Source of the DNA: a virus
IMG/VR virus record: IMGVR_UViG_3300037245_001077
Location: 1 to 64,000 of that record
Strand: one strand, 5' to 3'
DNA length: 64,000 bases
Of the stretch, positions 15,474 to 24,318 are shown piece after piece. The notes under the pieces are model-generated. The model was not told the origin of the DNA. It ran no database searches and saw nothing but the letters and a program-made list of their open reading frames with translations. Numbering within the stretch: the first letter of the stretch is position 1; each line of letters starts with the position of its first letter. The position numbers and the translations under genes were made by a program.

Positions 15474-16052
15474 ATGGCTAACGGAAATGGAACTGCAACT
15501 CGCACCTACGATGTTACGTACACTCCGGACTATGTCCAGAGACAGATCGCTGGTGCGAAAGGCACGAAGGGTGGACGCCCGTTCATCTTCGACGTGCGCT
15601 TCTTCAAGGTGCGGACCAAGACGGGTGATACTGTCGTTGGAACGTATCTGCTCTTCGGTGGTGTTCCCACTCCGAACCTCCACGACCAGCTCATCGAGGC
15701 GGGCTTCAAGGTTCGTCGTCGTGCTCGCACGTGGGAGGACAAGAAGAACAACGTCACGGTGGATATCGCAGACCGTGAGAATGAGTGCTATGCGGTGTAC
15801 TACAACACCGAACCGACGATCTCCGATGTCCAGATCAAAGTGATCGCGGGCATCATGAAGAAGGGTATCTCCACGCTTCCCGAGCGGAAGCAGACCTTCT
15901 TGCTGCCCAGTTGGGCGGCTGTCGAGAAGGGTTGGGGAGCCACCGAGAAGTGGCTGGACATCTGTGCGGTCAGCAATGACGATGATGACGACCAGACCGC
16001 TACTGTGGTGGACGACACCATCGATCTCGATGAGATCAAAGACCTCTTCTGA
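15474..16052 (+). CDS. Unknown 192-residue protein, probably highly expressed
   Basis: Start ATG 15474 after AGGGAGAA. Basic N-terminal half and an acidic C-terminal tail (DDDDDQTATVVDDTIDLDEI), a layout seen in ssDNA-binding and other replication proteins, but no fold was recognised. Strong C/G-ending codon bias and the terminator that follows suggest a highly expressed single-gene unit. Confidence 0.78.
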   Translation: MANGNGTATRTYDVTYTPDYVQRQIAGAKGTKGGRPFIFDVRFFKVRTKTGDTVVGTYLLFGGVPTPNLHDQLIEAGFKVRRRARTWEDKKNNVTVDIADRENECYAVYYNTEPTISDVQIKVIAGIMKKGISTLPERKQTFLLPSWAAVEKGWGATEKWLDICAVSNDDDDDQTATVVDDTIDLDEIKDLF

Positions 16053-16069
16053 TACAACCCAAACATTGT

Positions 16070-16096
16070 GAGGCCCCTTCGGGGGCCTCGCTTTTT
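16070..16096 (+). terminator. Rho-independent terminator
   Basis: GAGGCCCC-TTCG-GGGGCCTC, then GC and TTTTT. Same design as the 8513 terminator. Ends the 15474 unit. Confidence 0.93.
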
Positions 16097-16107
16097 AAGG
16101 AAACCAT

Positions 16108-16521
16108 ATGAGCTACAAAAAGTTTCTGGCAACTGTAGATTGGCGTCGTCCTCTTGACCGTGGAAGAACTCCTTCAGAGAATCGTGCGGCTATTGCAAAG
16201 ATAGACCAGTTGGTGGAGGAAACGGGGTGTACGAAGACAAAGGCTTTTTGTCAGATAAAGTTAAACTTTAACACCTACTACAAGATCAAGCGAGAAGACG
16301 GTTTCGCACCTACCCCGCATAATTTGTGTGCCCAGGTCCGTGCGTCAAACAACGTGGGTGGTCCTGGTAAGCCTAAGGGCTATAAAAGCCATGGTCATTG
16401 CAAGCACAAGACTGTTCTTAAGCAAATGCGAGAGAGCTTGGATCTTATCGAGCGAGAGGCGAAAACTCTCCGAAGCTTTGGGGTAGATATTACACTTGCG
16501 GTTGGAGGAGTTACATGCTAA
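16108..16521 (+). CDS. Putative HTH DNA-binding protein
   Basis: Start ATG 16108, 12 bases after the terminator. Residues about 27-55 (AIAKIDQLVEETGCTKTKAF then FNTYYKIKRE) have the look of a helix-turn-helix: a first helix, a turn with TGCTKTKA and a recognition helix. The rest is basic with a C-terminal helix. Target unknown. Confidence 0.65.
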   Translation: MSYKKFLATVDWRRPLDRGRTPSENRAAIAKIDQLVEETGCTKTKAFCQIKLNFNTYYKIKREDGFAPTPHNLCAQVRASNNVGGPGKPKGYKSHGHCKHKTVLKQMRESLDLIEREAKTLRSFGVDITLAVGGVTC

Positions 16522-16898
16522 AAGTAGAACTTCAAAAGGCTTATGATAAGTTGAAGAGAGGGCACAATACCCTTACGATCCTGCACGATGCTGCTGTTAG
16601 GTTGGCACATGCCTACAAAGGAGAGCTTGCTGAGGAAAGAGACAGGTACGTTAAACTCCATGAGGAGTATGTGGCTGTGGAGGAGAGTGAACACGCAATA
16701 CGGTGCATCCGTCTGCCCTATGTGGAGCTTGAAAACGAGAAGTTGAAGGATCAAGTCTCAAGGCTCCTGAAGAAGACCAGAGAGGTTGACATCGCCTATA
16801 AGGATCTTGCATCCGCGTTCCAGACTTTCATTCAGCGTACTCAGACTGAGGATTTCATCTGGAGGATGCGTGATCCGAAGGTACCACGAGATGACTGA
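16515..16898 (+). CDS. Coiled-coil protein, 127 residues
   Basis: Overlaps the previous gene by seven bases. Almost wholly helical with heptads and many Glu/Lys/Leu residues. Not recognised. Confidence 0.65.
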   Translation: MLKVELQKAYDKLKRGHNTLTILHDAAVRLAHAYKGELAEERDRYVKLHEEYVAVEESEHAIRCIRLPYVELENEKLKDQVSRLLKKTREVDIAYKDLASAFQTFIQRTQTEDFIWRMRDPKVPRDD

Positions 16899-17094
16899 TC
16901 AACCTCGTCTTGTTACAGCTAGATCTTTTGATGGCTGGGCGGTTTCTTTGCACCCGGCAGGACCGAAGCTTACTATCACCTGTGGGTGGTGTAGGCATAC
17001 TTTTCGGCAACGAGTGCCAAGGGTAAGTCACCCTAGGATGCTATGCCCTGCCTGCAAATCGCTTAATCTGGTGCCTGTCATATATGGTGTATGA
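16891..17094 (+). CDS. Zinc-ribbon protein, 67 residues
   Basis: Starts inside the end of the previous gene. Two CxxC pairs (CGWC, CPAC) separated by about 23 residues form a classic zinc ribbon, with a basic linker. Confidence 0.7.
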   Translation: MTDQPRLVTARSFDGWAVSLHPAGPKLTITCGWCRHTFRQRVPRVSHPRMLCPACKSLNLVPVIYGV

Positions 17095-17103
17095 GGTTGA
17101 AAC

Positions 17104-17319
17104 ATGGATGAGATCCTTGAAGAGCTTCAGGTTCTAGCGGATCATATGTCAATTGGGTATGGAGACAAGCTCCTGGTGTCTCGTCGGGACAACGACGATA
17201 GGAAAGGTGAGTTTGTTCTTCATGATTATCGGCTCGAAGAGAGCTTTTTCTACGAATTAGATGAGGTGAGAATGCACCTCGAAACCATCTTCAAAGGAGA
17301 TGAGCATGAAGCTGAATGA
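17104..17319 (+). CDS. Unknown 71-residue acidic protein
   Basis: ATG 17104 after GAGGTTGA. Small acidic helical protein that overlaps the start of the next gene. Not recognised. Confidence 0.65.
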   Translation: MDEILEELQVLADHMSIGYGDKLLVSRRDNDDRKGEFVLHDYRLEESFFYELDEVRMHLETIFKGDEHEAE

Positions 17320-18322
17320 TGTAAAAGTAGGGAACATTTGCGCTTACGTAAACGACTACAGTAGCCACCGTAGAAGTGGCTGGTGCTCACAGGATGTGAT
17401 GGATGCCAAGCCTGTCAGAGTTATCCGTAAGGAGAAAATTCCTGTGCGGATCGAGAAGGACAGTTGTGGGCGTGCGACCGTGGCTATGAAAACCGTGCTC
17501 GTGGTGAAGCTGTACAACCTCAAAGCGTCGGATCCGCTCGCGCTGGATCTGGACATCGTTGATGCCAAGCACAAAGATTTAGTTGTAGATGAAACCATTG
17601 AGGCGAAGGATCTCATCTGGAGCTGGGAAGAGGAAGTCGAGAAGGTTCGCAATGACTTGCGAATAGCAGCCGTAGCTGACCGTTTTGGGGACTATCTTGA
17701 AGCGGTGAGTCACGCTATTGCGTTGCATATCCTCAAGACCCAGAACTACCCCAAGGGAGAGACTGTCCCTCACAGTTACAATTTGCAGGTTGACTACCCT
17801 CGTGGCAAGCTCAAAGAGTTCGTCTCAGATGCTCTCAATGAGACTGATCTTCCTTCGTCGTATGGAGAGGAACCGAATTCTTTGGATCTTATCCACTACT
17901 TGCCCCATGTAGCAATAGAGGTGAGTCTTAAGTATGGGACTTCCCCGCACTACCTGACCAATAACTACCGACAGACGAAAGTTGGGTTCGTTGAGAATCT
18001 CTACACCTTCTTGTTCACCTCTCAGGGGTACACGGCTTTAGATTCGGAGAGGCCGGGAGACGCTTACCCCAAGAACAAGAGGAAGCAGGATAAGCATTGG
18101 AACCAGCAGAAGAGGATCTTCCGTGCCTTTGCTGCGCTGACAGGTGAGGAGCGATTGGACTTCCTTGAGGAAGCAATCAACGCTCTCGTTGAGCGGGTAG
18201 CTAAGAGCTTGGATATCGTGATCCCCTTGTCGTGGTCACGTGACCCTGCCAACTTCAATGGGAAAGCTTACGCGGCTGAGATGAGGAAAGCCGTCGCTGA
18301 GTATATCCCGCTTAAGAAGTAA
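17306..18322 (+). CDS. Unknown 338-residue protein
   Basis: ATG 17306 chosen because AAAGGAG ends five bases before; ATG 17300 is an alternative. The N-terminal third is beta-rich, the rest is helical. No catalytic motif stands out. The largest protein of the 16-20 kb region. Not recognised. Confidence 0.75.
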   Translation: MKLNDVKVGNICAYVNDYSSHRRSGWCSQDVMDAKPVRVIRKEKIPVRIEKDSCGRATVAMKTVLVVKLYNLKASDPLALDLDIVDAKHKDLVVDETIEAKDLIWSWEEEVEKVRNDLRIAAVADRFGDYLEAVSHAIALHILKTQNYPKGETVPHSYNLQVDYPRGKLKEFVSDALNETDLPSSYGEEPNSLDLIHYLPHVAIEVSLKYGTSPHYLTNNYRQTKVGFVENLYTFLFTSQGYTALDSERPGDAYPKNKRKQDKHWNQQKRIFRAFAALTGEERLDFLEEAINALVERVAKSLDIVIPLSWSRDPANFNGKAYAAEMRKAVAEYIPLKK

Positions 18323-18324
18323 GC

Positions 18325-18555
18325 ATGAGTAGCACAGACCGCTGTCGTGCGTCCCAACTTGCTGAGCGTATGACCACTGTCAGAAGGATGAAGGATACCT
18401 ACGTAGAGGAAGGAGGAGGCTCTTGTCATGAAAGCTGCCTCAAGTCCTGGCATGTTGTCAATGTTGTGAAATCGATGTTGAAGGATCGTGTGCCCCCAGA
18501 TTGGATACTCACTATGATCTACCTCATGGAGGAAAACCCGCCAGATGATGGCTAA
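18325..18555 (+). CDS. Unknown 76-residue protein
   Basis: ATG 18325 two bases after the previous stop; helical with two Cys. Not recognised. Confidence 0.62.
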   Translation: MSSTDRCRASQLAERMTTVRRMKDTYVEEGGGSCHESCLKSWHVVNVVKSMLKDRVPPDWILTMIYLMEENPPDDG

Positions 18556-18928
18556 GAAATTCTTAGCCCCTGACATCGGAGCACTCTTCACCTGGAAGGG
18601 AGAGAGGTACCGGGTAACCGCTTACAAGAAACCTATACCCCCAGAACGTGTCCCTCCTGATGAGAAGGAACTATGTGAGATGAGTCTTTCTACAAGTGGA
18701 TTCATGTCTGGGTTCCTCACTAGAGTGATGTATGAAGCACGCGATGGCGACTATTTGTGGTGTAGCCGACAGGAGGCTACCCACGTTTCTGGGTACGGAC
18801 TCTTGGGGTGTATTGCGCCCATAGAAGAGATTACGGTGACGGGGAACGTCAGTGATTGTTGGTCTGAAGAAGCAATGAAGTCTTCACAACGCCATGCTGA
18901 GTGGTTGGTCACTCAGAACGATTTCTAG
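18548..18928 (+). CDS. Unknown 126-residue protein
   Basis: ATG 18548 (ATG 18545 also possible) overlaps the previous gene. Mixed protein with an N-terminal beta-rich segment. Not recognised. Confidence 0.66.
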   Translation: MAKKFLAPDIGALFTWKGERYRVTAYKKPIPPERVPPDEKELCEMSLSTSGFMSGFLTRVMYEARDGDYLWCSRQEATHVSGYGLLGCIAPIEEITVTGNVSDCWSEEAMKSSQRHAEWLVTQNDF

Positions 18929-18937
18929 GAGGATTAA

Positions 18938-19018
18938 ATGTTCCAAGATGAAGCGAGTTTACGGCTTAGTCGAGCCGAGGATGTTTTGTTAGATATAGGG
19001 GATATTGCTGATGACTGA
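18938..19018 (+). CDS. 26-residue acidic micro-protein
   Basis: ATG 18938 follows TAGGAGG at an ideal distance; the frame ends at TGA 19016. Acidic and helical. The next gene begins inside it. Confidence 0.5.
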   Translation: MFQDEASLRLSRAEDVLLDIGDIADD

Positions 19019-19229
19019 TCTTATCAAGCGACTCAAGTGGGCAGTATCTTTTAAGGCCAATCCGGTTCCAGTTTGTATGCTGATGGGCGAAGCTATTGAC
19101 GAGATGGAGCGGCTGCGAGAGGCATTGCTAGAGATTGCAACGCATCCGAATCACTACATGGGAAGTGAAATGCAAAAGATCGCCCGCCACGCTCTCGCAG
19201 AGACCACCGAGGAGAAGAAGAATGGTTAA
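19011..19229 (+). CDS. Unknown 72-residue protein
   Basis: ATG 19011 after GGGGAT. Helical, with basic and acidic clusters; the stop overlaps the next start. Confidence 0.62.
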   Translation: MTDLIKRLKWAVSFKANPVPVCMLMGEAIDEMERLREALLEIATHPNHYMGSEMQKIARHALAETTEEKKNG

Positions 19230-19419
19230 AGCAGGCGTAGTGGCTCTTGAGTTGGAAGATCCTTTGACTAAGCAGTTCCATAAGGCAAAGGAGTTGATAA
19301 ACTCCCCAAACCCTGCTGATCAGGCAGAGGCCGACAGATTGTTTACGGGTGTTCTTACCGCTCTTGGTAAAGAGGCTTTTGGGCCTGATTGGGAACTGAA
19401 GGAGGTGAATGATGCCTAA
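19222..19419 (+). CDS. Unknown 65-residue protein
   Basis: ATG 19222 overlaps the previous gene. Helical, acidic; begins MVKAGVVALELEDPL, which resembles the start of gene 19596 (MAKVMLSLELEDYL), so the two may be diverged copies. Confidence 0.62.
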   Translation: MVKAGVVALELEDPLTKQFHKAKELINSPNPADQAEADRLFTGVLTALGKEAFGPDWELKEVNDA

Positions 19420-19603
19420 GACACCACTACAGGCGGTGAAGGATGCGATGCACACGTTGGAGAGCGTACCCTCTCTGATCAAAGAGAAGAAGTGGGAGGA
19501 AGCTTATAGCTTCGTGGAAGCTGCTTCTGATGAGCTTTATACGGCTCAAAGCGCAATAGATACAAAGCTTGATGAGCTTTGGGAGGAGGAGAAGAATGGC
19601 TAA
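19412..19603 (+). CDS. 63-residue helical protein of a small repeated family
   Basis: ATG 19412 overlaps the previous gene. Two Ala-rich helices (AVKDAMHTLESVPS, then EAYSFVEAASDELYTAQSAI), the same plan as 13462-13683 and 30555-30731. Confidence 0.65.
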   Translation: MPKTPLQAVKDAMHTLESVPSLIKEKKWEEAYSFVEAASDELYTAQSAIDTKLDELWEEEKNG

Positions 19604-19814
19604 GGTGATGCTTAGCCTTGAGTTAGAGGATTACTTGGTAAATTTCCCTTGGGACACACCTCCCTATGACTGGGATGAACTCACGGAGATTCTTGGGGAA
19701 TGGGCCTTATCTGAAGACTCCGTTAAGGTGTTGACAGCGAAGTTGGGATTGAAGGGCGTAGACCAAATGGTTGCATTCATCTTGGAACGTTACTACAGTT
19801 ACAACGATGTGTGA
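19596..19814 (+). CDS. Unknown 72-residue protein
   Basis: ATG 19596 after GGAGGAG, overlapping the previous gene. Helical, acidic, with a start like gene 19222. Confidence 0.62.
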   Translation: MAKVMLSLELEDYLVNFPWDTPPYDWDELTEILGEWALSEDSVKVLTAKLGLKGVDQMVAFILERYYSYNDV

Positions 19815-19974
19815 CGATTATGACGATACTGAGGTCGTTATCAAATGTGCTTCATGCGACAAGGAGTTCTCATGCGTAGAGTACAATACGGCATCTGAAG
19901 GAGTGATTTACATCACTATAGAGCCGTGTGGCTGTCTTGAAAACCAACATATGGATGACCCAAGGGAGATGTGA
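19807..19974 (+). CDS. 55-residue protein with zinc-binding Cys pairs
   Basis: ATG 19807 overlaps the previous stop. CASC and CGC pairs about 25 residues apart in a short beta-rich acidic protein suggest one zinc ribbon. Confidence 0.6.
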   Translation: MCDDYDDTEVVIKCASCDKEFSCVEYNTASEGVIYITIEPCGCLENQHMDDPREM

Positions 19975-20240
19975 TGGAATGGACTCAGGCGCAACGTGCT
20001 CTGATTGAGAGCTATGTTGCCCCGGACGGATTCGTGTGGGTATGTGCTGCGTGCGGTAAACTGTCTAAGGTACGAACGGGGGAACACTCCGAAACGACCT
20101 ATGGATGGGACGCGAGCTGCTTTCTGAACGCAGTACTCGTAAAGGAGAATGACTACGATCTTGGAGAGGATGGAAGAGTCTGCAAAATCAACGAAATAGC
20201 CTATGGTGGACCGGAGGAGGATGATGATGAAAGCTCGTAA
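19974..20240 (+). CDS. Unknown 88-residue protein with a Cys pair
   Basis: ATG 19974 lies six bases after GGGAG and overlaps the previous stop. One CxxC (CAAC), acidic C-terminus. Not recognised. Confidence 0.63.
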   Translation: MEWTQAQRALIESYVAPDGFVWVCAACGKLSKVRTGEHSETTYGWDASCFLNAVLVKENDYDLGEDGRVCKINEIAYGGPEEDDDESS

Positions 20241-20694
20241 GATTGACATTATTGTGATCGGCTGTAGGGGTTGCCCTTATGCACAGATGGAGCCGGAAGT
20301 CTCCTGTGGGGATACCTTCTGTACTTGTGAGGGAGAAGGGTTCCACCTGAACCATGAGGTGTACGACAATAAGGTTCACAAGGATTGCCCCTTGGAAGAG
20401 ATCGAGATTAAGGAGATCCCGCTGGCAAGTGGGGGAAACGAACTCTTTAGTGCTCTTGGGCTTAACCCCAACACTACAGCGGGAGTTGCCTGTTGTGATG
20501 ATGAGGACACCAAGTTCAACGCCTTCTCTACCCAGATGGTTGAGCTTTCGGGTATCCCTGATGAGTGGCTTGACAAGCTTATCATCAGTAAGGAGGAGAA
20601 GGATCAGCTCCAGAGAGATGAGGATGCGTGGATCAACGCGATGATCGAGGAGACCGGTGTTGGCGTTGAGGTGGCCGGTCAGTTGAAAAAGTAG
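20227..20694 (+). CDS. Unknown 155-residue Cys-rich protein
   Basis: Start ATG 20227 is six bases after GGAGGAGG; ATGs 20221 and 20224 precede it in frame. Seven Cys and two His in the first 60 residues (CRGC, then CTC, HKDC) point to zinc or Fe-S binding. The C-terminus is acidic and helical. Last gene before the 20695 promoter. Confidence 0.68.
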   Translation: MKARKIDIIVIGCRGCPYAQMEPEVSCGDTFCTCEGEGFHLNHEVYDNKVHKDCPLEEIEIKEIPLASGGNELFSALGLNPNTTAGVACCDDEDTKFNAFSTQMVELSGIPDEWLDKLIISKEEKDQLQRDEDAWINAMIEETGVGVEVAGQLKK

Positions 20695-20723
20695 TTGACA
20701 CCCCGAGAAATCTTGGTTATTAT
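20695..20723 (+). promoter_or_regulatory. Strong sigma70-type promoter TTGACA-17-TATTAT
   Basis: Perfect -35 (20695-20700) and near-perfect -10 (20718-20723) with a 17-base spacer, just after the stop of the upstream gene and 33 bases before ATG 20756. It should drive the AAA/VWA operon. Confidence 0.85.
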
Positions 20724-20755
20724 CAATCATAACGTTATGCCCTAGGAGGCAAAAT

Positions 20756-21736
20756 ATGGAAATCGAAACCGTCGAAGCAGGGACTATCTTCAAGCAGCTC
20801 AAAGGGAACTCAGCTAAGCTGAAGCTCCCGTATGGGAAGTATGACGATAAGGATCCCGAGGACCAACGTCTGATGACGATGATTCCTAAAGCGGACCCGT
20901 ACTACCGATTCCCTGGTGTGCATGTGGTTCCGCTGTTGGTGGTCTTTCAAGAGCGCAATAACGCGCTTCTGTTCGGGACGACTGGCGTAGGCAAAACCAT
21001 GCTCGGAACGCAGTTGTCCCACAAGCTCAATCTGCCCGTGACTCGTGTAAACTTCCATGGGGAGAAGGGTGCGCCGGAGATGTTCGGATACTTCGGTCTG
21101 CCTGATCCCAATATCAAGGATGATGACGGATGGAAGTGGACTGGTCTGTTAAGAGGTCTGCAACGTCCTGGTGTGCTGTTGCTGGATGAGTGGGATGCTG
21201 GGCGTGCTGAGGTGACTATTGGTCTCCAACGTGCGCTTGAGGATAACGATCCTGGCATCTTCCTCGATGAGAGAGATGAGTTCATCCCTCGTCATCCTGA
21301 TTGCATCGTGCTTGCGACAGCGAACACGAAGGGGTTGGGTGATGAGACTGGGCTGTACGCTGGTACAGGCTCACAGAACTTTGCTCAGTTGAACAGATTC
21401 CATGTAGTCATGGAGATGCAGCCGTTGGCTAAGAAGAACATGAAAGCCATCCTCACAGAGGTGGAGTTCAATGGTCATAAGCTGAAGACTGATCTTGTGG
21501 ATGCACTCACGGAGTTCTATGCTCTGACCCTGAACTCTTTCAGTGCGAATAAGCTGACTGCTCCTCTCTCGGTCAGGATGATGCTCCACTTCGCACAGTA
21601 CTTCCTGGTGCTTGGCTATGCCGCACTGGAGTTGGCTGTGCTGGCGAAGCTCCCTACAGAGTCGGATAAGCAGGCAGTCCTCGAACTGGCTGATCGTGTA
21701 AATCTTGCGGATCCGAAACGCAAAACCTCAAGCTAG
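20756..21736 (+). CDS. MoxR-type AAA+ ATPase (CobS/CbbQ-like)
   Basis: A 326-residue AAA+ protein with Walker A GTTGVGKT near residue 73, Walker B VLLLDEWD near 141 and a sensor-1-like ATANTKG near 184. Proteins of the MoxR/CobS/CbbQ/NorQ class remodel partner proteins with ATP energy and almost always work with a VWA-domain protein, which is the next gene. Start ATG 20756 after TAGGAGG. The pair has its own promoter. The substrate is unknown; it could be one of the downstream proteins. Confidence 0.85.
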   Translation: MEIETVEAGTIFKQLKGNSAKLKLPYGKYDDKDPEDQRLMTMIPKADPYYRFPGVHVVPLLVVFQERNNALLFGTTGVGKTMLGTQLSHKLNLPVTRVNFHGEKGAPEMFGYFGLPDPNIKDDDGWKWTGLLRGLQRPGVLLLDEWDAGRAEVTIGLQRALEDNDPGIFLDERDEFIPRHPDCIVLATANTKGLGDETGLYAGTGSQNFAQLNRFHVVMEMQPLAKKNMKAILTEVEFNGHKLKTDLVDALTEFYALTLNSFSANKLTAPLSVRMMLHFAQYFLVLGYAALELAVLAKLPTESDKQAVLELADRVNLADPKRKTSS

Positions 21737-21745
21737 GAGGTTATT

Positions 21746-24310
21746 ATGGATCTTAGTGTTAAGCATCTGAGGGATCTGTTCGGCGGGAACATTCCCGTCG
21801 CTCAGGTTCTTCAGAGCGTAGCATCTGGTATGGCTGATTGTGGGGTGAACGTGGTCATTGACCCGAACACCCAGACGCCGTATGCCATACCGGAAGAGAA
21901 GAAGATCGTATTGCCCGCTCACGTGAGATCAGAGCAAGCTCTACTCATTGTGAGTTGGCATGTGGATCATGAGGCAGGTCACATCATCCACTCTGCGCCT
22001 TACAAGCCCCTTTGTGTGGCATGGATGCGGAAGAGTAAGATGTTGGATGTCTGTATTAAACAGGGCTATGAAGCCTACACAATTAATTTTGATGGCACGA
22101 AGGTGAAGACGGAACTACCAGAGTCGATACTGCACGCTGCGAAGTTCTTCCACAACGTATGTGAGGATGCTCGTATTGAGCATCTGATGATCTCTCGTTG
22201 GCCGGGTACCAAAAAGCACTTCATCGGTGGCCCGATTGCGGCTAGCTGCGATAACCTCGTAGAAGATACGCTTAAGGAAGCCAAAGAGATGATGGAGAAG
22301 CAAGGGTTGAAACAAGTTCCAATCAGCCCCTTCTTCATAGCGATGTTCCATGCTTCTGCTCTTATGGATGGATACCATGGTCAGAAGGAACGGGACTATG
22401 TACGAGAGCTAGCACCCGACCACGTTAGTTGGGTGATGGATCTTGTGGACGATGAGTTCGGTAGCGTACATCCTTTGACTGTCACCTTTGAGGAGCTTAC
22501 CGACAAGGTGGACACGGTCGTGGCTAACATCTTGGATAAGATCTTGCCCGAGCATCAGGAACAGCCCGAAGGTGGCGGTCAAGGTGAGGGCAAAGAAGGT
22601 GGGGAAGGGCAACCTCAGCCTGGTAAAGGACAACAGGGCGGACCTACTGCGCCTAACCCGTTTGATGACAAGATTGACCCTGATGGTGAAGCAAAGGGCA
22701 AACCTCAGCCCAGTGGAGAAGGTGAGGAGGAGGATGGAGATGAAGGAGAAGGAAGCGATAGCAGCTCTGGTTTTGGTAACGAAGATGAATCTGGAGGAGA
22801 TGAGGGCGATAGTGGCGGCTCTGAATCCAGCGAAGAAGGAGAATCAGAAGGAGATTCCTCCGACGATAACGGAGACGAAAGCGGAGGTGATGACTCTAGC
22901 TCTGGCGATGACGATAGAGACGCTGATGAGTCAGGAGGAGATGTTGAACCCGGTTCCTCCGATGACGATAGCGACGGCGATGGCGATAGCGACAACGAAG
23001 GCGAAGAAGACGAATCTGATAGATCTGAACCTGGGGATGGAAGTGACTTTGACGAGGATCAAGAATCATCTTCTGATGACTCCGAAGGAGTAGATGATTC
23101 TAACGAGAACGAAGCCACAACTGGTGAGATCAATATCAAGGCTCTGCCTAAGCAGGTCGAGGAGTGGGCCAAGGATGCTCACGTAGACACCTCTGAGCTT
23201 ATCCGTGCTTCGGGTGAAACCGGATCGGATTCTCGTGGGGCAGGACCAGGAGATTCAACAGGGAACACCAGTGGTGCTCCTACTTCGATGGACCATGCTA
23301 CCGATATTGAGGGTATGCCTGATAACTACTTGGATAAGTTAGCTCCAGGGGCGAGAGTTCTGGTCATTCAGGACAATGACCTTTCCCTGTTGTTCAACGA
23401 CCAGGACAAAACCTTCCAGGCATACGATAACTTTATTCGAGGTCTTATGCCTCAGAATCTGGGGCCTGCGGCTCGAAAGCTTTTGGGACGCTTCAAGGGC
23501 GCACCCGGTCAAGCGTGGTCGGGTAACCGCATCAACCCGAAAATGCTTCAACCGATAATGTCGGGGAATGCTTATGGTAGAAGGCTCTACCTACGGCGCA
23601 ACGAGCCTATTCAAAGTAGAAGAGGTGTCTGCGTTATGGTCGCCATTGATTGCTCGGGATCGATGTGCGAGAGTGTTCCGGGTCTGAACCTTAAGGGAGG
23701 TCGTAACTCTAAGTTCTCCGTGTCACACGCTGCGGCTCGGGGGATCGCTCGGTTGCTCCAAACAGTGAACGTACCGTTCTCAGTTATGGGATTCATGGCT
23801 GTGAGTATGAAGTATGGGAGTCGCACCTGGAGTGCTTCCCGGTATTGTGACATCGTAAACTTCCTGTTCAAGGACTTTCATGAGCCTTGGACTTGCTGTG
23901 AGCAGAGGATGTTGGCGATGAATCCGAACACTAGTGTGACGTACAAGGGGGCGCATATCAGCCCTCATACCAATTCGGATGGAGAGTCTCTGTTATGGGG
24001 TGCTACTCAGATCATCACACGTGAGGAAGACACGAAGATCATGATCGTGATCTCAGACGGGTTGCCGTATGCTGGAGACACGCATCTCCAGTCTCAGTTC
24101 CTCAAGTGGGCAGTACGCCGAATCGAAATCGCTGGTATTAAGATCGGTGGTCTTGGCTTAGGCGATGATGGTGTGAAGCACTACTATAGGTTGCACGAAT
24201 TGATACCTTCCTTCCCTCCGGGTATGGGTACGGACCTTACGGCTCCGCTCTATATCCAAGAGAAGATTTTGTCTCTTGTTGACCGACTGACTATGGAAAA
24301 ACAGGACTAG
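21746..24310 (+). CDS. HExxH motif plus VWA-domain partner of the AAA+ ATPase
   Basis: An 854-residue protein, start ATG 21746 after TAGGAGG. Near residue 74 it carries HEAGH, a zinc-metallopeptidase-type HExxH, in a helical N-terminal domain. Residues about 270-455 are a low-complexity linker made mainly of Glu, Asp, Ser and Gly, as in CobT. The C-terminal third is a von Willebrand A domain with the MIDAS motif DCSGSMC near residue 634 and a later ISDGLPYAGD. This layout fits CobT/CbbO-type partners of MoxR ATPases. Whether the HExxH is catalytic is not shown. Confidence 0.83.
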   Translation: MDLSVKHLRDLFGGNIPVAQVLQSVASGMADCGVNVVIDPNTQTPYAIPEEKKIVLPAHVRSEQALLIVSWHVDHEAGHIIHSAPYKPLCVAWMRKSKMLDVCIKQGYEAYTINFDGTKVKTELPESILHAAKFFHNVCEDARIEHLMISRWPGTKKHFIGGPIAASCDNLVEDTLKEAKEMMEKQGLKQVPISPFFIAMFHASALMDGYHGQKERDYVRELAPDHVSWVMDLVDDEFGSVHPLTVTFEELTDKVDTVVANILDKILPEHQEQPEGGGQGEGKEGGEGQPQPGKGQQGGPTAPNPFDDKIDPDGEAKGKPQPSGEGEEEDGDEGEGSDSSSGFGNEDESGGDEGDSGGSESSEEGESEGDSSDDNGDESGGDDSSSGDDDRDADESGGDVEPGSSDDDSDGDGDSDNEGEEDESDRSEPGDGSDFDEDQESSSDDSEGVDDSNENEATTGEINIKALPKQVEEWAKDAHVDTSELIRASGETGSDSRGAGPGDSTGNTSGAPTSMDHATDIEGMPDNYLDKLAPGARVLVIQDNDLSLLFNDQDKTFQAYDNFIRGLMPQNLGPAARKLLGRFKGAPGQAWSGNRINPKMLQPIMSGNAYGRRLYLRRNEPIQSRRGVCVMVAIDCSGSMCESVPGLNLKGGRNSKFSVSHAAARGIARLLQTVNVPFSVMGFMAVSMKYGSRTWSASRYCDIVNFLFKDFHEPWTCCEQRMLAMNPNTSVTYKGAHISPHTNSDGESLLWGATQIITREEDTKIMIVISDGLPYAGDTHLQSQFLKWAVRRIEIAGIKIGGLGLGDDGVKHYYRLHELIPSFPPGMGTDLTAPLYIQEKILSLVDRLTMEKQD

Positions 24311-24318
24311 GAGGCTAT

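Noticed and set aside
22705-22995. Ser/Pro-rich minus-strand frame
   Set aside because: Complement of the acidic linker of the VWA protein; no start signal.
22488-23093. 201-residue plus-strand frame inside the VWA gene
   Set aside because: Alternative frame of the repetitive Glu/Asp/Ser codons; no ribosome site.
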